DNA of 54,339 nucleotides from Bacteroidales bacterium (GCA_035353855.1 DAOQAK010000023.1:1-54339); one strand, 5' to 3'; shown: positions 1 through 9,602, counted from the stretch's first letter. The notes: a model not told the origin generated them from the letters alone. Numbers and translations: made by a program.

Positions 1-88
1 TTTCAGCTTTCTTTGTTCCCTGTTTGAAATTTTTGAGGAAACTCCAAAAATAATTGATAAAAAAATACCTGTACATTAAAGTATTTTA

Positions 89-96
89 TACTTTTG
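89..96 (+). promoter_or_regulatory. Putative -7 box for pckA
   Basis: TACTTTTG fits the Bacteroidota sigma-ABfr -7 consensus TAnnTTTG exactly and lies 43 bases before the pckA start. No good -33 TTTG sits at the usual distance; the nearest candidate is CCTG at 68-71. A small imperfect hairpin at 31-51, which could end an upstream gene, precedes it. Confidence 0.5.
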
Positions 97-139
97 AGTA
101 CAAATTAATTTAACCGATTATTTATTTAAAATAAAAACC

Positions 140-1777
140 ATGTCATGTAATTGTTGTAAGCCTGTAACGATTGATTTATCAGCGTATGGCATAAATGAAA
201 CAAAAGAGATTTTTTATAACCTCTCTTATGATGAACTTTATAAACACGAAACCAATCCTGCTCTTGAAGGACTTGAAAAAGGTTTTGTTACTAAGACCGG
301 AGCATTGAACGTTGATACCGGAATTTTTACCGGTCGTTCACCCAAAGACAAATATATTGTTAAAGAAGAAACTTCTGAAAATAATGTATGGTGGGCTGCA
401 CCTAATCGTAAAGGTTCCGATAATAAACCTATCAGTGAAGAAGTTTGGAAATCATTGAAAGGAATTTCTCAGAAACAATTAAGTGGAAAAAAACTTTATA
501 TTGTCGATGCATTCTGCGGAGCAAATCCAAACACACGTTTGAGTCTTCGCTTAGTTACAGAAGTAGCTTGGGCAGCACATTTTGTAAAGAATATGTTCAT
601 TCGTCCTACAGAAGAAGAACTGAAAAATTTCAAACCCGATTTTTCAATACTTCATGCATGTAAAGCTACCAATCCCAACTGGAAAGAACAAGGCTTGAAC
701 AGTGAAGTTTTTGTTGCATTCAACCTGAAAGAAAGAATGGCTGTAATTGGTGGCTCTTGGTATGGCGGTGAAATGAAAAAAGGAATGTTTTCGGTTATGA
801 ATTATTTCCTTCCATTGAAAGGTATTGCATCAATGCATTGCTCAGCTAATATGGGAAAAGATGGCGATACTGCTATTTTCTTCGGATTATCAGGAACCGG
901 TAAAACCACTTTATCTGCTGACCCAAAACGATTGCTTATAGGTGACGATGAACATGGCTGGGATGATGAAGGTGTTTTTAATTTTGAAGGAGGTTGTTAT
1001 GCAAAATGTATTGATTTAAGCAAAGAAAAAGAACCCGATATTTACAATGCAATTAAACGTGATGCTTTGCTTGAAAATCTGGTATATGATAAAGAAGGAA
1101 ATATAAATTTCAAAGATGGCTCGAAAACCGAGAACACCCGTGTTTCATATCCTATTTATCATATTAATAATATAGTAAAACCGGTTTCAAAAGGCGGGCA
1201 TCCTAAAAGTATCATTTTCCTTACAGCCGATGCATTTGGCGTTTTACCTCCTGTTTCTAAATTAACGCCTGAGCAAACCATGTATCATTTTTTGAGCGGT
1301 TATACTGCAAAGGTTGCCGGTACCGAAAGGGGAATTGTTGAACCACAGCCAACTTTTTCATCATGTTTTGGCGCAGCATTCCTTTTATTACATCCTACTG
1401 TTTATGCAAAGCAACTTGCTGAAAAGATGCAGAAATATGGTTCATCAGCTTATTTGGTTAATACAGGTTGGATTTGCGGACCATACGGAGTAGGACACAG
1501 GATTGATATTCCTTCAACCCGCGCCATTATTGATGCCATTCTTGATGGAAGTCTTAAAAATGCAGAATACGAAAAACTTCCAATATTCGGATTAATGATT
1601 CCAAAGGCTATCAAAAATGTTGACAGTAAACTTTTACATCCTCGCAACTTATGGAAGAATCCGGAAGATTGGGATACAGCTGCAAAAAACCTTGCCGGAA
1701 AATTCATTAAGAACTTTGAGAATTTTACTGATAATGAAGAAGGTAAGCGACTGATAACAGCTGGTCCTTCAATATAA
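140..1777 (+). CDS. pckA: Phosphoenolpyruvate carboxykinase (ATP)
   Basis: Cytosolic enzyme that interconverts oxaloacetate + ATP and phosphoenolpyruvate + CO2 + ADP. It serves gluconeogenesis, and in many Bacteroidota also anaerobic CO2 fixation. The 545-residue length is normal for the ATP-dependent family. Visible signatures are TGRSPKD near residue 64 (substrate-binding Arg), the P-loop GLSGTGKTT at 249-257, and LIGDDEHGW at 266-274, which holds the metal-binding acidic residues. The P-loop of the SGTGKT type separates it from the GTP-dependent enzyme. The N-terminus is cysteine-rich (CNCC). The gene stands alone, with a -7 box upstream and a hairpin terminator downstream. Confidence 0.97.
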   Translation: MSCNCCKPVTIDLSAYGINETKEIFYNLSYDELYKHETNPALEGLEKGFVTKTGALNVDTGIFTGRSPKDKYIVKEETSENNVWWAAPNRKGSDNKPISEEVWKSLKGISQKQLSGKKLYIVDAFCGANPNTRLSLRLVTEVAWAAHFVKNMFIRPTEEELKNFKPDFSILHACKATNPNWKEQGLNSEVFVAFNLKERMAVIGGSWYGGEMKKGMFSVMNYFLPLKGIASMHCSANMGKDGDTAIFFGLSGTGKTTLSADPKRLLIGDDEHGWDDEGVFNFEGGCYAKCIDLSKEKEPDIYNAIKRDALLENLVYDKEGNINFKDGSKTENTRVSYPIYHINNIVKPVSKGGHPKSIIFLTADAFGVLPPVSKLTPEQTMYHFLSGYTAKVAGTERGIVEPQPTFSSCFGAAFLLLHPTVYAKQLAEKMQKYGSSAYLVNTGWICGPYGVGHRIDIPSTRAIIDAILDGSLKNAEYEKLPIFGLMIPKAIKNVDSKLLHPRNLWKNPEDWDTAAKNLAGKFIKNFENFTDNEEGKRLITAGPSI

Positions 1778-1797
1778 CTTTTCCTTGTTTTTTATAT

Positions 1798-1838
1798 AAT
1801 ACGATGTACTCAATATGTAGTATGTCGTATTTTTTTTT
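1798..1838 (+). terminator. Rho-independent terminator after pckA
   Basis: AATACGA pairs with TCGTATT, and an inner TACT/AGTA pair is separated by a TG/TG mismatch. A run of nine T follows directly. It begins about 20 bases after the pckA stop. Confidence 0.7.
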
Positions 1839-1859
1839 ACTTTAATTTTAAGAAAATTA

Positions 1860-1890
1860 TTGTTTGTTATAAAATTTAATTATATCTTTG
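1860..1890 (+). promoter_or_regulatory. Putative promoter of the cold-shock gene
   Basis: TATCTTTG at 1883-1890 matches TAnnTTTG. A TTG at 1860-1862 lies 20 bases upstream, the usual spacing in Bacteroidota. The leader to the ATG at 1932 is about 35 nt and AT-rich. Confidence 0.55.
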
Positions 1891-1931
1891 TGATGCGAAT
1901 AACTGAATTATTAATTTTAATTTTTTAATTA

Positions 1932-2126
1932 ATGGCTACAGGTAAAGTTAAATTCTTCAACCGTAAAAAGGGTTACGGGTTCATCGTAGATGACGAATCC
2001 CAGAAAGAAATCTTTGTTCATATTACCGGTTTAATCGATCGCGATATGAAAGAAAACATGTCAGTTACCTTTGATATCGCCGAAGATGAAAAAGGTAAAA
2101 AAGCTGTAAATGTAAAAAAAGCATAA
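1932..2126 (+). CDS. Cold-shock domain protein (CspA-like)
   Basis: A 64-residue single cold-shock domain that binds single-stranded RNA/DNA and melts RNA structure. RNP1 appears as KGYGFI (residues 14-19) and RNP2 as IFVHI (28-32). The size is that of a stand-alone Csp. The C-terminus is lysine-rich (KGKKAVNVKKA). It is monocistronic, with its own promoter and a strong terminator shared with the convergent dnaN. Whether it is induced by cold cannot be told from the sequence. Confidence 0.93.
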   Translation: MATGKVKFFNRKKGYGFIVDDESQKEIFVHITGLIDRDMKENMSVTFDIAEDEKGKKAVNVKKA

Positions 2127-2146
2127 TTTCTTTTTTTGCCCTTCAT

Positions 2147-2184
2147 AAAAGAGGCGTTCCGTTAACGGAACGCCTCTTTTTTTT
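2147..2184. terminator. Bidirectional terminator between csp and dnaN
   Basis: A perfect palindrome, AAAAGAGGCGTTCC with its complement around GTTAAC. It has A-rich and T-rich flanks, so it can end transcription of both the rightward csp gene and the leftward dnaN gene, which stops at 2205. Confidence 0.88.
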
Positions 2185-2204
2185 GTACCTGATATGAAAA
2201 CCTG

Positions 2205-3332
2205 TTAGGTATTCAGCATTACAGGCATTACCAACATAAGCAGATCTTCATTTTTATTTTCTTTATCAACAGGAAGTAAAAGTCCTGCGCGATTAGGAGC
2301 TGACATCTCGAGGCAAATTTCATCGGTGTCAATGTTGTTAAGCATTTCTACAACGAATTTTGAGTTAAAGCCTATTTCCATATCTTCTCCATCGTACTGG
2401 CAGCTCAGGCGTTCTTTTGCTTCATTAGCAAAATCTAAATCTTCAGCTGAAAGTGTCAACTCTTTTCCGCTGATACGGAAACGTACCTGGTGAGTTGACT
2501 GGTTTGAAAATATGGAAACACGTTTAATCGAATTCAGGAAAGGAATTCGTTCAATAGTAAGTTTGTTGGGGTTTTCAGTTGGAATTACGGCAGAATAGTT
2601 CGGATATTTACCGTCAATTAGGCGGCATATCAGGCTGAAGTTCCCGTATTCAAAAAATGCATTGGTATTATTGTATTCAATTTTAACATTACTGTCTTCG
2701 TGTGAAAGCAAGTTTTTAAGCTGATTCAAGGGTTTCTTTGGAAGGATAAACGAAGCAGTCTCTTCCGATTTGGTATCCTTACGGGTATAACGAACCAGTT
2801 TGTGTGCATCGGTAGCTACAAATGTAACGCTGTTGCCTGCAATTTCGCAAAATATTCCTGACATTACAGGGCGAAGTTCATCGTTTCCGGCAGCAAAAAG
2901 AGTTTTGTTAATTGCTGTTGAAAGAACAAATGAAGGCAACTGTAATGATGAAGAATTACTGAGTGTAGGAGTTTTAGGGAATTCTTCGGCATTATGACCT
3001 GATAATTTATATTTCCCTTCTCCTGCTGATATTTCAATACCATAAGTTGATTTTATATCAATAGTAAATGTGATAGGAATATCAGAAAATGTTTTTAAAG
3101 TATCGAGCAATATTTTTGCTGGTATTGCAACACTTCCAGGTCTTTCAGCCTTAGTAACCGCTACTTTTGCAGTCATAGTAGTTTCTAAATCGGAAGCAGA
3201 AATAATAAGCCCTTCTTTATCAAGTTCGAAAAGAAAGTTGTCGAGTATAGGTAAAGTGTTGGTTGTGCTGATAACTCCGCTTATAGCCTGAAGCTGCTTT
3301 AATAATAATGTACTGGAAACGATAAATTTCAT
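2205..3332 (-). CDS. dnaN: DNA polymerase III sliding clamp, beta subunit
   Basis: Ring-shaped dimer that holds DNA polymerase III and other replication or repair proteins on DNA. The 375-residue length and the start MKFIVSSTLLLKQLQ are typical, and the C-terminal LMLVMPVMLN matches the end of the family, next to the peptide-binding pocket. It is the last gene of a leftward set after the GldFG fusion and the DUF4340 gene. The 80-base gap before it contains its own -7 box (complement of 3359-3366), so it may also be transcribed separately. It is not next to dnaA here, as is usual in Bacteroidota. Confidence 0.97.
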   Translation of the reverse strand: MKFIVSSTLLLKQLQAISGVISTTNTLPILDNFLFELDKEGLIISASDLETTMTAKVAVTKAERPGSVAIPAKILLDTLKTFSDIPITFTIDIKSTYGIEISAGEGKYKLSGHNAEEFPKTPTLSNSSSLQLPSFVLSTAINKTLFAAGNDELRPVMSGIFCEIAGNSVTFVATDAHKLVRYTRKDTKSEETASFILPKKPLNQLKNLLSHEDSNVKIEYNNTNAFFEYGNFSLICRLIDGKYPNYSAVIPTENPNKLTIERIPFLNSIKRVSIFSNQSTHQVRFRISGKELTLSAEDLDFANEAKERLSCQYDGEDMEIGFNSKFVVEMLNNIDTDEICLEMSAPNRAGLLLPVDKENKNEDLLMLVMPVMLNT

Positions 3333-3358
3333 AAAAATGGTTTTATAATTTTGGTTTA

Positions 3359-3366
3359 CAAAAATA
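3359..3366 (-). promoter_or_regulatory. Putative -7 box for dnaN
   Basis: On the minus strand the bases read TATTTTTG, an exact TAnnTTTG, 27 bases before the dnaN start. No clear -33 element is visible upstream, so this is tentative. Confidence 0.4.
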
Positions 3367-3412
3367 CTTTTTTTATGAAAAAATAAAAATTATTTTTTCT
3401 GCCTGCAATGTA

Positions 3413-4483
3413 CTATTTTTTTTCGGATACCGGTGCTGTTTTAATAAAATATGAAAGCGGTCTCAGTATATTATCGAAAACATAGAACTGAATAATTGCA
3501 AAATCTTTATTATAGTTAAATAATGCATAAAGCCTGTCCTTATCATAAATCATTGGAGTTCCGTCAAGTTCCATTTCCCCTTCATAAGGCTTCTTGTGAA
3601 ATGTTTTAATGCTTAATGATTTTCCTGTAATATCTGTAACAGTAAGAATATGATAAGGGGTTGTCATTATAATGGAATCTTTATTATGTAATTTAAAATC
3701 GGTAACCATTGATTCGTATCTGATGTTTTTGAAAGCAGAAAGAAAACGGAGAAGGTTAGTTGTATCGTAATTAGCGATGTAAGCATTTCTGGAAACAGAC
3801 ATTAATTTAAAATTGTTGTTTCCTGCATTTTCGACCAGGTATGATTGTTCTGGTTCTGATGGTATTTCCATTTTAACAGATTTGATATTCACCAGTTCAA
3901 TATTAAAAATAGTTTGATCGCGCCAGTCATTTATCAGTGGGCTGAAGCGCGATGACAAATACCCATTGAACCCGGGAACATGTGTGATATAAGGTATTTC
4001 AGCATCTTCCAAAATCATATACGTTCCCATTAAGTTTTGTGTCTGGTCGCCAACATAATAAGTTTTAACAAGTTTTTCATGTGGGAAAAGTTCCAATCCG
4101 AGGAAATCAATGCGGTATACTGTTTGGTAAATTTCAACTTTCACTCCAATCGTTGATAAACGGGTTAACACATTTTCACGTGCTGTTTTAGGAACGGTTT
4201 CCTTTACTTCAACTTTCTTTATGGTTTTCAATAAAGTATTTATCTCATCATCTTTTGCAGGTAGTGAATCATTGATTCTCCAGTCGCCGGGAGATTTTTT
4301 AATAAGTGTCAGATGATGGTTCGATTTATCGGAAAGAAATATTTTTGTTATCAACGATGTATCGGCTACAGCAAAAGTGCTTTCTTTTGATGATAATGTG
4401 CTTTTAGCATCGTTATATGTATAAGCAAGTGCAATGAATATAAGCGCTAATGCAATTAGCAGGATCAACCTGTTTTTTTTCAT
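3413..4483 (-). CDS. DUF4340 domain protein, membrane anchored
   Basis: A 356-residue protein with one N-terminal membrane segment (about residues 5-23, LILLIALALIFIALAYTY) and a large extracytoplasmic part. The LTLIKKSPGDWRIND region and the overall length fit the DUF4340 family, whose members commonly lie beside GldG-type transporter genes. It starts 26 bases after the GldF-GldG fusion and almost surely shares its transcript, so it is probably an accessory part of that transporter. The biochemical role of the family is not known. Confidence 0.82.
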   Translation of the reverse strand: MKKNRLILLIALALIFIALAYTYNDAKSTLSSKESTFAVADTSLITKIFLSDKSNHHLTLIKKSPGDWRINDSLPAKDDEINTLLKTIKKVEVKETVPKTARENVLTRLSTIGVKVEIYQTVYRIDFLGLELFPHEKLVKTYYVGDQTQNLMGTYMILEDAEIPYITHVPGFNGYLSSRFSPLINDWRDQTIFNIELVNIKSVKMEIPSEPEQSYLVENAGNNNFKLMSVSRNAYIANYDTTNLLRFLSAFKNIRYESMVTDFKLHNKDSIIMTTPYHILTVTDITGKSLSIKTFHKKPYEGEMELDGTPMIYDKDRLYALFNYNKDFAIIQFYVFDNILRPLSYFIKTAPVSEKK

Positions 4484-4509
4484 AATAGGTAAAGAATTAT
4501 ATATTTATA

Positions 4510-7014
4510 TTATCTGCGGTATTTACGTTTTCTGATTAAGCTTTGAATGATGCCGAATAGAATTATCAGGAATATCGGAAAACCAATATTGGTGATTTGA
4601 ATCATCAGTTTTTGTTTTGATGTTTTTGTTTTATCAAGCAAACGGAGTTTTAGTTCGCGTGAACGTACTTCCATCAATCCGGAATCATCGCACATATAAT
4701 CGATACAATTCAGAAGAAAGTCTTTATTGCCGAATGTTTCAGAAGTATATTTGTCATATCCCAGTGGTAATGGATATTTTACATCGCCATAGGTTTGTAC
4801 CTGGTTTTTGATAATGTCTCCATCAGAAACTACTATCATTTGTGTTGGCACACCTTCTTCTTTGAAATCAATTTCTTTGTTACTTGCTATAGTATCTTCA
4901 AGACGATTCTTGAAAATGGAAGTAAATTTTCCTTCAAGTAAAACGGCAACAGGTAGGAACGATTTATTGAATAATCTTTCATCCGGTTGTTTCTTCATTA
5001 TATCAAGGCTTATAGAAACAGGAGTTTGAAGGGTACGCGAATATTTTGAAGAGGTAAGAAGAATGGTTTTTGAAATGCCTTTTGCAGTAACAGTATCAAT
5101 ACTGCTGACGAATTCAAATTTAACGGCATTCAAATTATTCACGATAGGATTTTTTATTGCAGGCATCACTACAGGGAAGAAATACCATGGTAAATAGCTT
5201 AGTTGTGGCTGTGTACCGATGTTCCCGGTTTTAACGGGTATCGGCATTGCATCAATATCCTGTATCAGGTCATAGTTCAGGCGGACACCATATTTGAATA
5301 ACTGGTCTTCAATGCCCAGTTTCTGTGCTATTCCAATAGTTGCATCGGAAGCACGCAGACTGTCCATGCTGGCGAATATAGGGTCGATAAGCCACAACAC
5401 TTTCCCGCCTTTCATAATGAACTGGTCGATAATGAATTTATCTTTTATATCAAAAACAGAATCGGGTTTTGCAATAATGATGGCTTTAAAACCTTTAAGA
5501 GCTTTAAGCTGATGGTTTATAGTTACACGTTCCACATTGTAATAATCAGACAGCGTTGTTGAGATATCCCCGGTTTCGTATTTGTCCAGTTCTCCATGTC
5601 CTTCAATAAATGCAATTTTCGGTTTTGTAACAGAGGATAATTTTTTAATAACACTGGCAATATTGTATTCAAGGGTTTGGATGGAATTATTCAGTACGGC
5701 TTCGCGTGCAACTCCTAACTGTGTGTTAAGCAGCTGCAGCGGAAGTTCTCGCCCTTTATACGATACAATAGCTCCCGGAAAAATTACTTTCTGGCTTGTG
5801 CCGTCATTGGTTTTCTCCTGGATACTGGTAGGAAGCAGCCCCGACTGTACAAGTTGTTTATATAGATTTTTAAATTGTGTTTTATCTTCATCCGCATTGG
5901 GATTGATAAATTCATATTCGATGTTGTCGGAATAAGCCCTGAACTGGTTAAGCATTTCGCGAGTTTCATTCCGTAAATGCTTAAACCCGGCAGGTAGATC
6001 CCCATCGAGATATATTTTAAAATACACAACATCATCCAGGTTCTTAACGATTTTCTTTGTAGTTTTTGATAATGTGTAACGTTTTTCGGAAGTTAGGTCT
6101 AACCTTGCAAATACAAAGGAACTAATGATGTTTAATGAAATGATAATTAATAAGCTTAGTGAAAAATTTATGATATTCTGTTTTATAAGATTATTTTTTT
6201 TCGATACTTCAGTAACTTCATTATTCTTATCAGTTTGCTTTTTATTTTTAAAAAAGAAAAAAGTTTTTTTTGTTTCATGACGGCTCCATTTCCTGCTTTC
6301 GAGCGAAACTTTACTAAGCAATATAAAAATAATGATTACACTTAAAAAGTAAAGTATATCTCGTGTATCAACAACACCGCGGCTTATAGAAGAATAATGA
6401 ACATTGATTCCAAGTTGTTGTATGTAAAATGAAAGACCTCCGAAAAAATCAAATGAATAAATCATTTCAAAGCCCATGTAAACAAAGGCACATAACAGAA
6501 GGGATATGATAAATGAGATGATCTGGTTATCGGTAAGCGATGATGCAAATAACCCGATAGATACAAATGTAGCAGCAAGAAATAGCAGCCCGATGTATGA
6601 ACCCCATGTACCTCCCGCATCAAGGTTTCCGATAGGGCTTCCCAGGTAGTAAACTGTAGCGTAATAAATTAATGTAGGGAGTAAAGAAAATAAAACCAGT
6701 ACAACACCGGCCAGGTATTTTGCCATAACAATCTGTAGGTCGGATATTGGTTTGGTTAAAAGCATTTCAATAGTTCCACTGCGTTTTTCTTCGGCAAAAG
6801 AACGCATCGTAATTGCCGGGATAAGAAACAGGAAAACAAATGGTGCGAGCATAAATAACCCGTCGATATTGGCATAGCCATTTTCCAGTACATTAAAGTC
6901 GAGTTGGAAAACCCAAAGGAATAAACCGTTTATAAGCAGGAATACTGTTATTACTATGTAGCCGATTAAAGAACTCAGGAAGTTCCTGATTTCACGTTTG
7001 AAAAGTGTATACAT
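4510..7014 (-). CDS. GldF-GldG fusion: ABC-2 permease joined to GldG-type auxiliary domain
   Basis: An 834-residue membrane protein. Residues 1-240 form an ABC-2 permease with about six hydrophobic segments; MRSFAEEKRSGTIEMLLTKP is the conserved cytoplasmic motif of GldF/NosY-type permeases. A charged linker (245-275) and another membrane segment (about 280-305) lead into a large periplasmic part like GldG, with a ThuA/GATase-like region (KIAFIEGHGELD, about 465). A last membrane segment and a basic tail (KRKYRR) end the protein. In Flavobacterium gldF and gldG are separate genes for an ABC transporter tied to gliding; the ATPase gldA is not in this window. Here one protein covers both. Gliding itself cannot be inferred, since non-gliding Bacteroidota also carry these genes. 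Confidence 0.88.
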   Translation of the reverse strand: MYTLFKREIRNFLSSLIGYIVITVFLLINGLFLWVFQLDFNVLENGYANIDGLFMLAPFVFLFLIPAITMRSFAEEKRSGTIEMLLTKPISDLQIVMAKYLAGVVLVLFSLLPTLIYYATVYYLGSPIGNLDAGGTWGSYIGLLFLAATFVSIGLFASSLTDNQIISFIISLLLCAFVYMGFEMIYSFDFFGGLSFYIQQLGINVHYSSISRGVVDTRDILYFLSVIIIFILLSKVSLESRKWSRHETKKTFFFFKNKKQTDKNNEVTEVSKKNNLIKQNIINFSLSLLIIISLNIISSFVFARLDLTSEKRYTLSKTTKKIVKNLDDVVYFKIYLDGDLPAGFKHLRNETREMLNQFRAYSDNIEYEFINPNADEDKTQFKNLYKQLVQSGLLPTSIQEKTNDGTSQKVIFPGAIVSYKGRELPLQLLNTQLGVAREAVLNNSIQTLEYNIASVIKKLSSVTKPKIAFIEGHGELDKYETGDISTTLSDYYNVERVTINHQLKALKGFKAIIIAKPDSVFDIKDKFIIDQFIMKGGKVLWLIDPIFASMDSLRASDATIGIAQKLGIEDQLFKYGVRLNYDLIQDIDAMPIPVKTGNIGTQPQLSYLPWYFFPVVMPAIKNPIVNNLNAVKFEFVSSIDTVTAKGISKTILLTSSKYSRTLQTPVSISLDIMKKQPDERLFNKSFLPVAVLLEGKFTSIFKNRLEDTIASNKEIDFKEEGVPTQMIVVSDGDIIKNQVQTYGDVKYPLPLGYDKYTSETFGNKDFLLNCIDYMCDDSGLMEVRSRELKLRLLDKTKTSKQKLMIQITNIGFPIFLIILFGIIQSLIRKRKYRR

Positions 7015-7150
7015 TCAGTGAAAGATAAATTTTTAAAACTATTTGCGAAATTAATCTTTTTTATGATTTTGGTAGAATCGTTTAAGAAAAATTAACATTG
7101 ATATTGTTTGCACTTTTTCTGCTAATTTTACACGATAAATATATTTTGAA

Positions 7151-8386
7151 ATGAAAGCGTACATAATAAATATTGGTGATGAGTTGCTGATAGGGCAGAT
7201 TGTGAACCTTAATGCATCGTGGATGGCAGAACAATTGAACCTGGTAGGGGTTGAGGTTTGTAAAATTATTGTTGTAGGTGATAAAGAGGAAGATATTAAA
7301 AATGCATTATACGTTGCCACAATGGAAGCTGATTTGATTTTTCTTACCGGCGGACTTGGCCCTACGAACGATGATAAAACCAAAGATGTATTGTGTGAAT
7401 ATTTCAATACAAATCTGGTTATACATGAACCTTCATTAAAAATGATTACCGAGTTGTTTAAAGCAAGAGGTTGGGGACTTACTGAACTGAATCGTAAACA
7501 AGCTGAAGTCCCTGAAATATGTAAAGTCATTTTGAATAAACAAGGTACTGCTCCCGGTTTATGGTTTGAACAAAATGAAAAAATATTTATTGCTACTCCC
7601 GGTGTTCCTTTTGAAATGAAAGCGATGATGCTTGAACATATTCTTCCTGCTATTGAAAAACTTTTAAAAGCGCCATGGGTAGTGCATAAAACCATACATA
7701 CACAGGGCGTAGGAGAGTCGTTCCTTGCTGAAAAAATTGCATCGTGGGAAAATGGAATACCATCACATATCAGCCTGGCTTATCTACCTTCGCCCGGTTT
7801 GGTAAAATTACGTCTTTCAGCTAGAGGCAATGATAAAATGCAATTGAGAAAAGATATCAATGAACAAATAAAAAAATTATTGGAAATAATCCCTGATTTT
7901 ATTTTCGGATATGATAGCGATACCATTGAATCGGTTGTTGGAAATATTTTAAAAGAAAAAAACAAAACGATGTCTGCTGCCGAAAGCTGCACTGGTGGAG
8001 CTATTGCGCAGCGCATTACTTCGATTGCCGGAAGTTCAGCATATTTCAAAGGTTCAGTTGTTGCGTATTCCAATGAAGTGAAAGAAAATATTCTGGGTGT
8101 AAACCCTGCAACGCTTTTGAAGTTTGGCGCTGTTAGTGAAGAAACAGTAAAAGAAATGGCAGCAAATGCAAGAGCGAAATTAAAAACCGATTATTCTGTT
8201 GCAGTGAGTGGTATTGCCGGTCCCGATGGCGGAACTCCTGAAAAACCTGTAGGTACGGTATGGATAGCTGTTGCTTCTGAAAAAAATATTATTGCTAAAA
8301 AATTTCAGTTCGGGAATAATCGGCTTGTAAATATTGAACGTGCTGGTGTAACCGCATTGAGTATGCTTATGAAATGTATAAGTTGA
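7151..8386 (+). CDS. cinA: CinA-like protein, nicotinamide-nucleotide amidase
   Basis: A 411-residue two-domain protein of normal length. The N-terminal domain (1-170) is MoaB/MogA-like, with the start MKAYIINIGDELLIGQ and the motif LTGGLGPTNDD near residue 65. The C-terminal CinA domain (about 255-411) has AAESCTGGAIAQRI and AVSGIAGPDGG, which form the nicotinamide mononucleotide deamidase (PncC) site. It recycles NMN to NaMN; some homologues also have ADP-ribose pyrophosphatase activity in the N-terminal domain. The name comes from competence loci, but nothing here links it to competence. It is divergent from the GldFG fusion across a 136-base gap with no convincing promoter. Confidence 0.95.
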   Translation: MKAYIINIGDELLIGQIVNLNASWMAEQLNLVGVEVCKIIVVGDKEEDIKNALYVATMEADLIFLTGGLGPTNDDKTKDVLCEYFNTNLVIHEPSLKMITELFKARGWGLTELNRKQAEVPEICKVILNKQGTAPGLWFEQNEKIFIATPGVPFEMKAMMLEHILPAIEKLLKAPWVVHKTIHTQGVGESFLAEKIASWENGIPSHISLAYLPSPGLVKLRLSARGNDKMQLRKDINEQIKKLLEIIPDFIFGYDSDTIESVVGNILKEKNKTMSAAESCTGGAIAQRITSIAGSSAYFKGSVVAYSNEVKENILGVNPATLLKFGAVSEETVKEMAANARAKLKTDYSVAVSGIAGPDGGTPEKPVGTVWIAVASEKNIIAKKFQFGNNRLVNIERAGVTALSMLMKCIS

Positions 8387-8509
8387 TTTTAGTTTTTGCC
8401 TAAAATTTTTTATTAAAAATTCCATAGCATCATAAACCATCAACCAAACCAGCGGCTCAACCTAAAAACCTATAACAAATATTCAATAAATAAACTTTTG
8501 TCTTTTATT

Positions 8510-9136
8510 TTAATGTCTATGCCTTCCTGAATGTTTTGATGGGAAAATATAAGAAGCAATATAACCGATATTGTATGTTGATGAATTGTTATCGCCTTGA
8601 CCGTAACGGAAGTAAAATGAAGCAATGCCGCTTTCTGCACGATAACCAATTTGCATTTCACCAACATAAGTTTTAAATAGATCTCTGGTTGTTAATCCCT
8701 GGAATTCCGTTTCAAGTCCGTAAATTTCTGTCATGGAATATTGCAACCCTCCGCCCAACGAAAAGCCGAATTTGCCTGTATTGTCAGTTAAACCTGAAAG
8801 TCCGCCAAAATTCATTTTGCATAAAAAGGGAAACGATAATGCTCCTATTCCTTTGAATTCTTTATAACAGAAAGCTGTAATTCCCCAGTTTATCTGCACT
8901 TCTCCTGATATAGAAAATTTATTATATCCTAAAAATAATTTTGGTCCTATAATAATATTTGCAATAGCATTACCTGCAGTATGAAGTGTGGTGTCGCCTG
9001 CTCTTTCAGGGTTTGTAAAATGTTCATATAAATCTAAACCATAATTGAATCCCATCCTGACCTGCGATTTTACAGGGGAATTTGAAAAAAATGGAATTAA
9101 AATTATTGAAATGATAATTATTTTAATCGGTTTCAT
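8510..9136 (-). CDS. Exported hypothetical protein, probable small outer-membrane barrel
   Basis: 208 residues. A hydrophobic signal peptide (about 1-25, ending near SPVKSQ) is followed by alternating hydrophobic and polar stretches rich in Gly, Tyr and Phe, such as KFGFSLGGGLQYSMTEIYG and NIGYIASYIFP. This is the pattern of an outer-membrane beta-barrel. The end SGRHRH is basic rather than the usual barrel-ending Phe. I do not recognise a family. It is convergent with cinA, and a 500-base repeat region lies upstream. Confidence 0.6.
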   Translation of the reverse strand: MKPIKIIIISIILIPFFSNSPVKSQVRMGFNYGLDLYEHFTNPERAGDTTLHTAGNAIANIIIGPKLFLGYNKFSISGEVQINWGITAFCYKEFKGIGALSFPFLCKMNFGGLSGLTDNTGKFGFSLGGGLQYSMTEIYGLETEFQGLTTRDLFKTYVGEMQIGYRAESGIASFYFRYGQGDNNSSTYNIGYIASYIFPSKHSGRHRH

Positions 9137-9318
9137 GCTATGAAATTACAGTAAAACCTAATGGTAATAATGAATCCAAAATTTCAGTTGTGAACATTTT
9201 TATTAACTGATGTTACGCAAAATCATTATTTGTATCGAAACAACATTATTTTATTATACCGATTGTATATATGTAATAGTCCAATAAATTGTACTATAAC
9301 ATCTATGTCATCGGCATA

Positions 9319-9370
9319 ACCATTGTAAAATTTAAAATATTCTTTGGACTATTTTAAATTAACAATTGGT
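9319..9370. repeat. Hairpin repeat family E, copy 1
   Basis: A 52-bp sequence with a perfect AATTTAAAATA/TATTTTAAATT stem and near-complementary outer arms (ACCATTGT / ACAATTGGT). A second copy at 12906-12957 differs mainly in the loop. It lies inside the 457-bp MITE. Confidence 0.8.
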
Positions 9371-9487
9371 ATTATATGTCTCGTTAGGGACAACAGCTTG
9401 GTAAAAAAGGTACAACTCACTCCTTGTTGTACCGTAGGTACTAAACTTTCAAGACCACATAGCTTTCAAATACGTTCAGTTAATTGG

Positions 9488-9530
9488 GTTGTGCCTATCT
9501 GCCTCGTCGGCAAGACAGGCAGCACACAAC
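9488..9530. repeat. GC-rich palindrome, copy 1
   Basis: GTTGTG pairs with CACAAC, and inside it CTGCC pairs with GGCAG around GTC/GAC. It shares the core CTGCCTCGTCGGCAAGAC with the palindrome at 9561-9602. The GC content is far above the surroundings. Confidence 0.7.
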
Positions 9531-9560
9531 TTCATAGTGGTTATATATTTTACAAGCGGT

Positions 9561-9602
9561 TATGCCTACCTGCCTCGTCTCGTCGGCAAGACGGGCGGCA
9601 TA
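9561..9602. repeat. GC-rich palindrome, copy 2
   Basis: The outer arms TATGCC/GGCATA enclose the same core as copy 1, but with TCGTC doubled. Like copy 1 it lies inside the 457-bp MITE. A related motif, CTGCCCGACTGGCAAGGCGGG, occurs at 14602-14622. Confidence 0.65.

Noticed and set aside
7051..7695. A 214-codon open frame opposite cinA
   Set aside because: It is antisense to the conserved N-terminal domain of cinA and has a low-complexity Ser/Ile product. A shadow frame.
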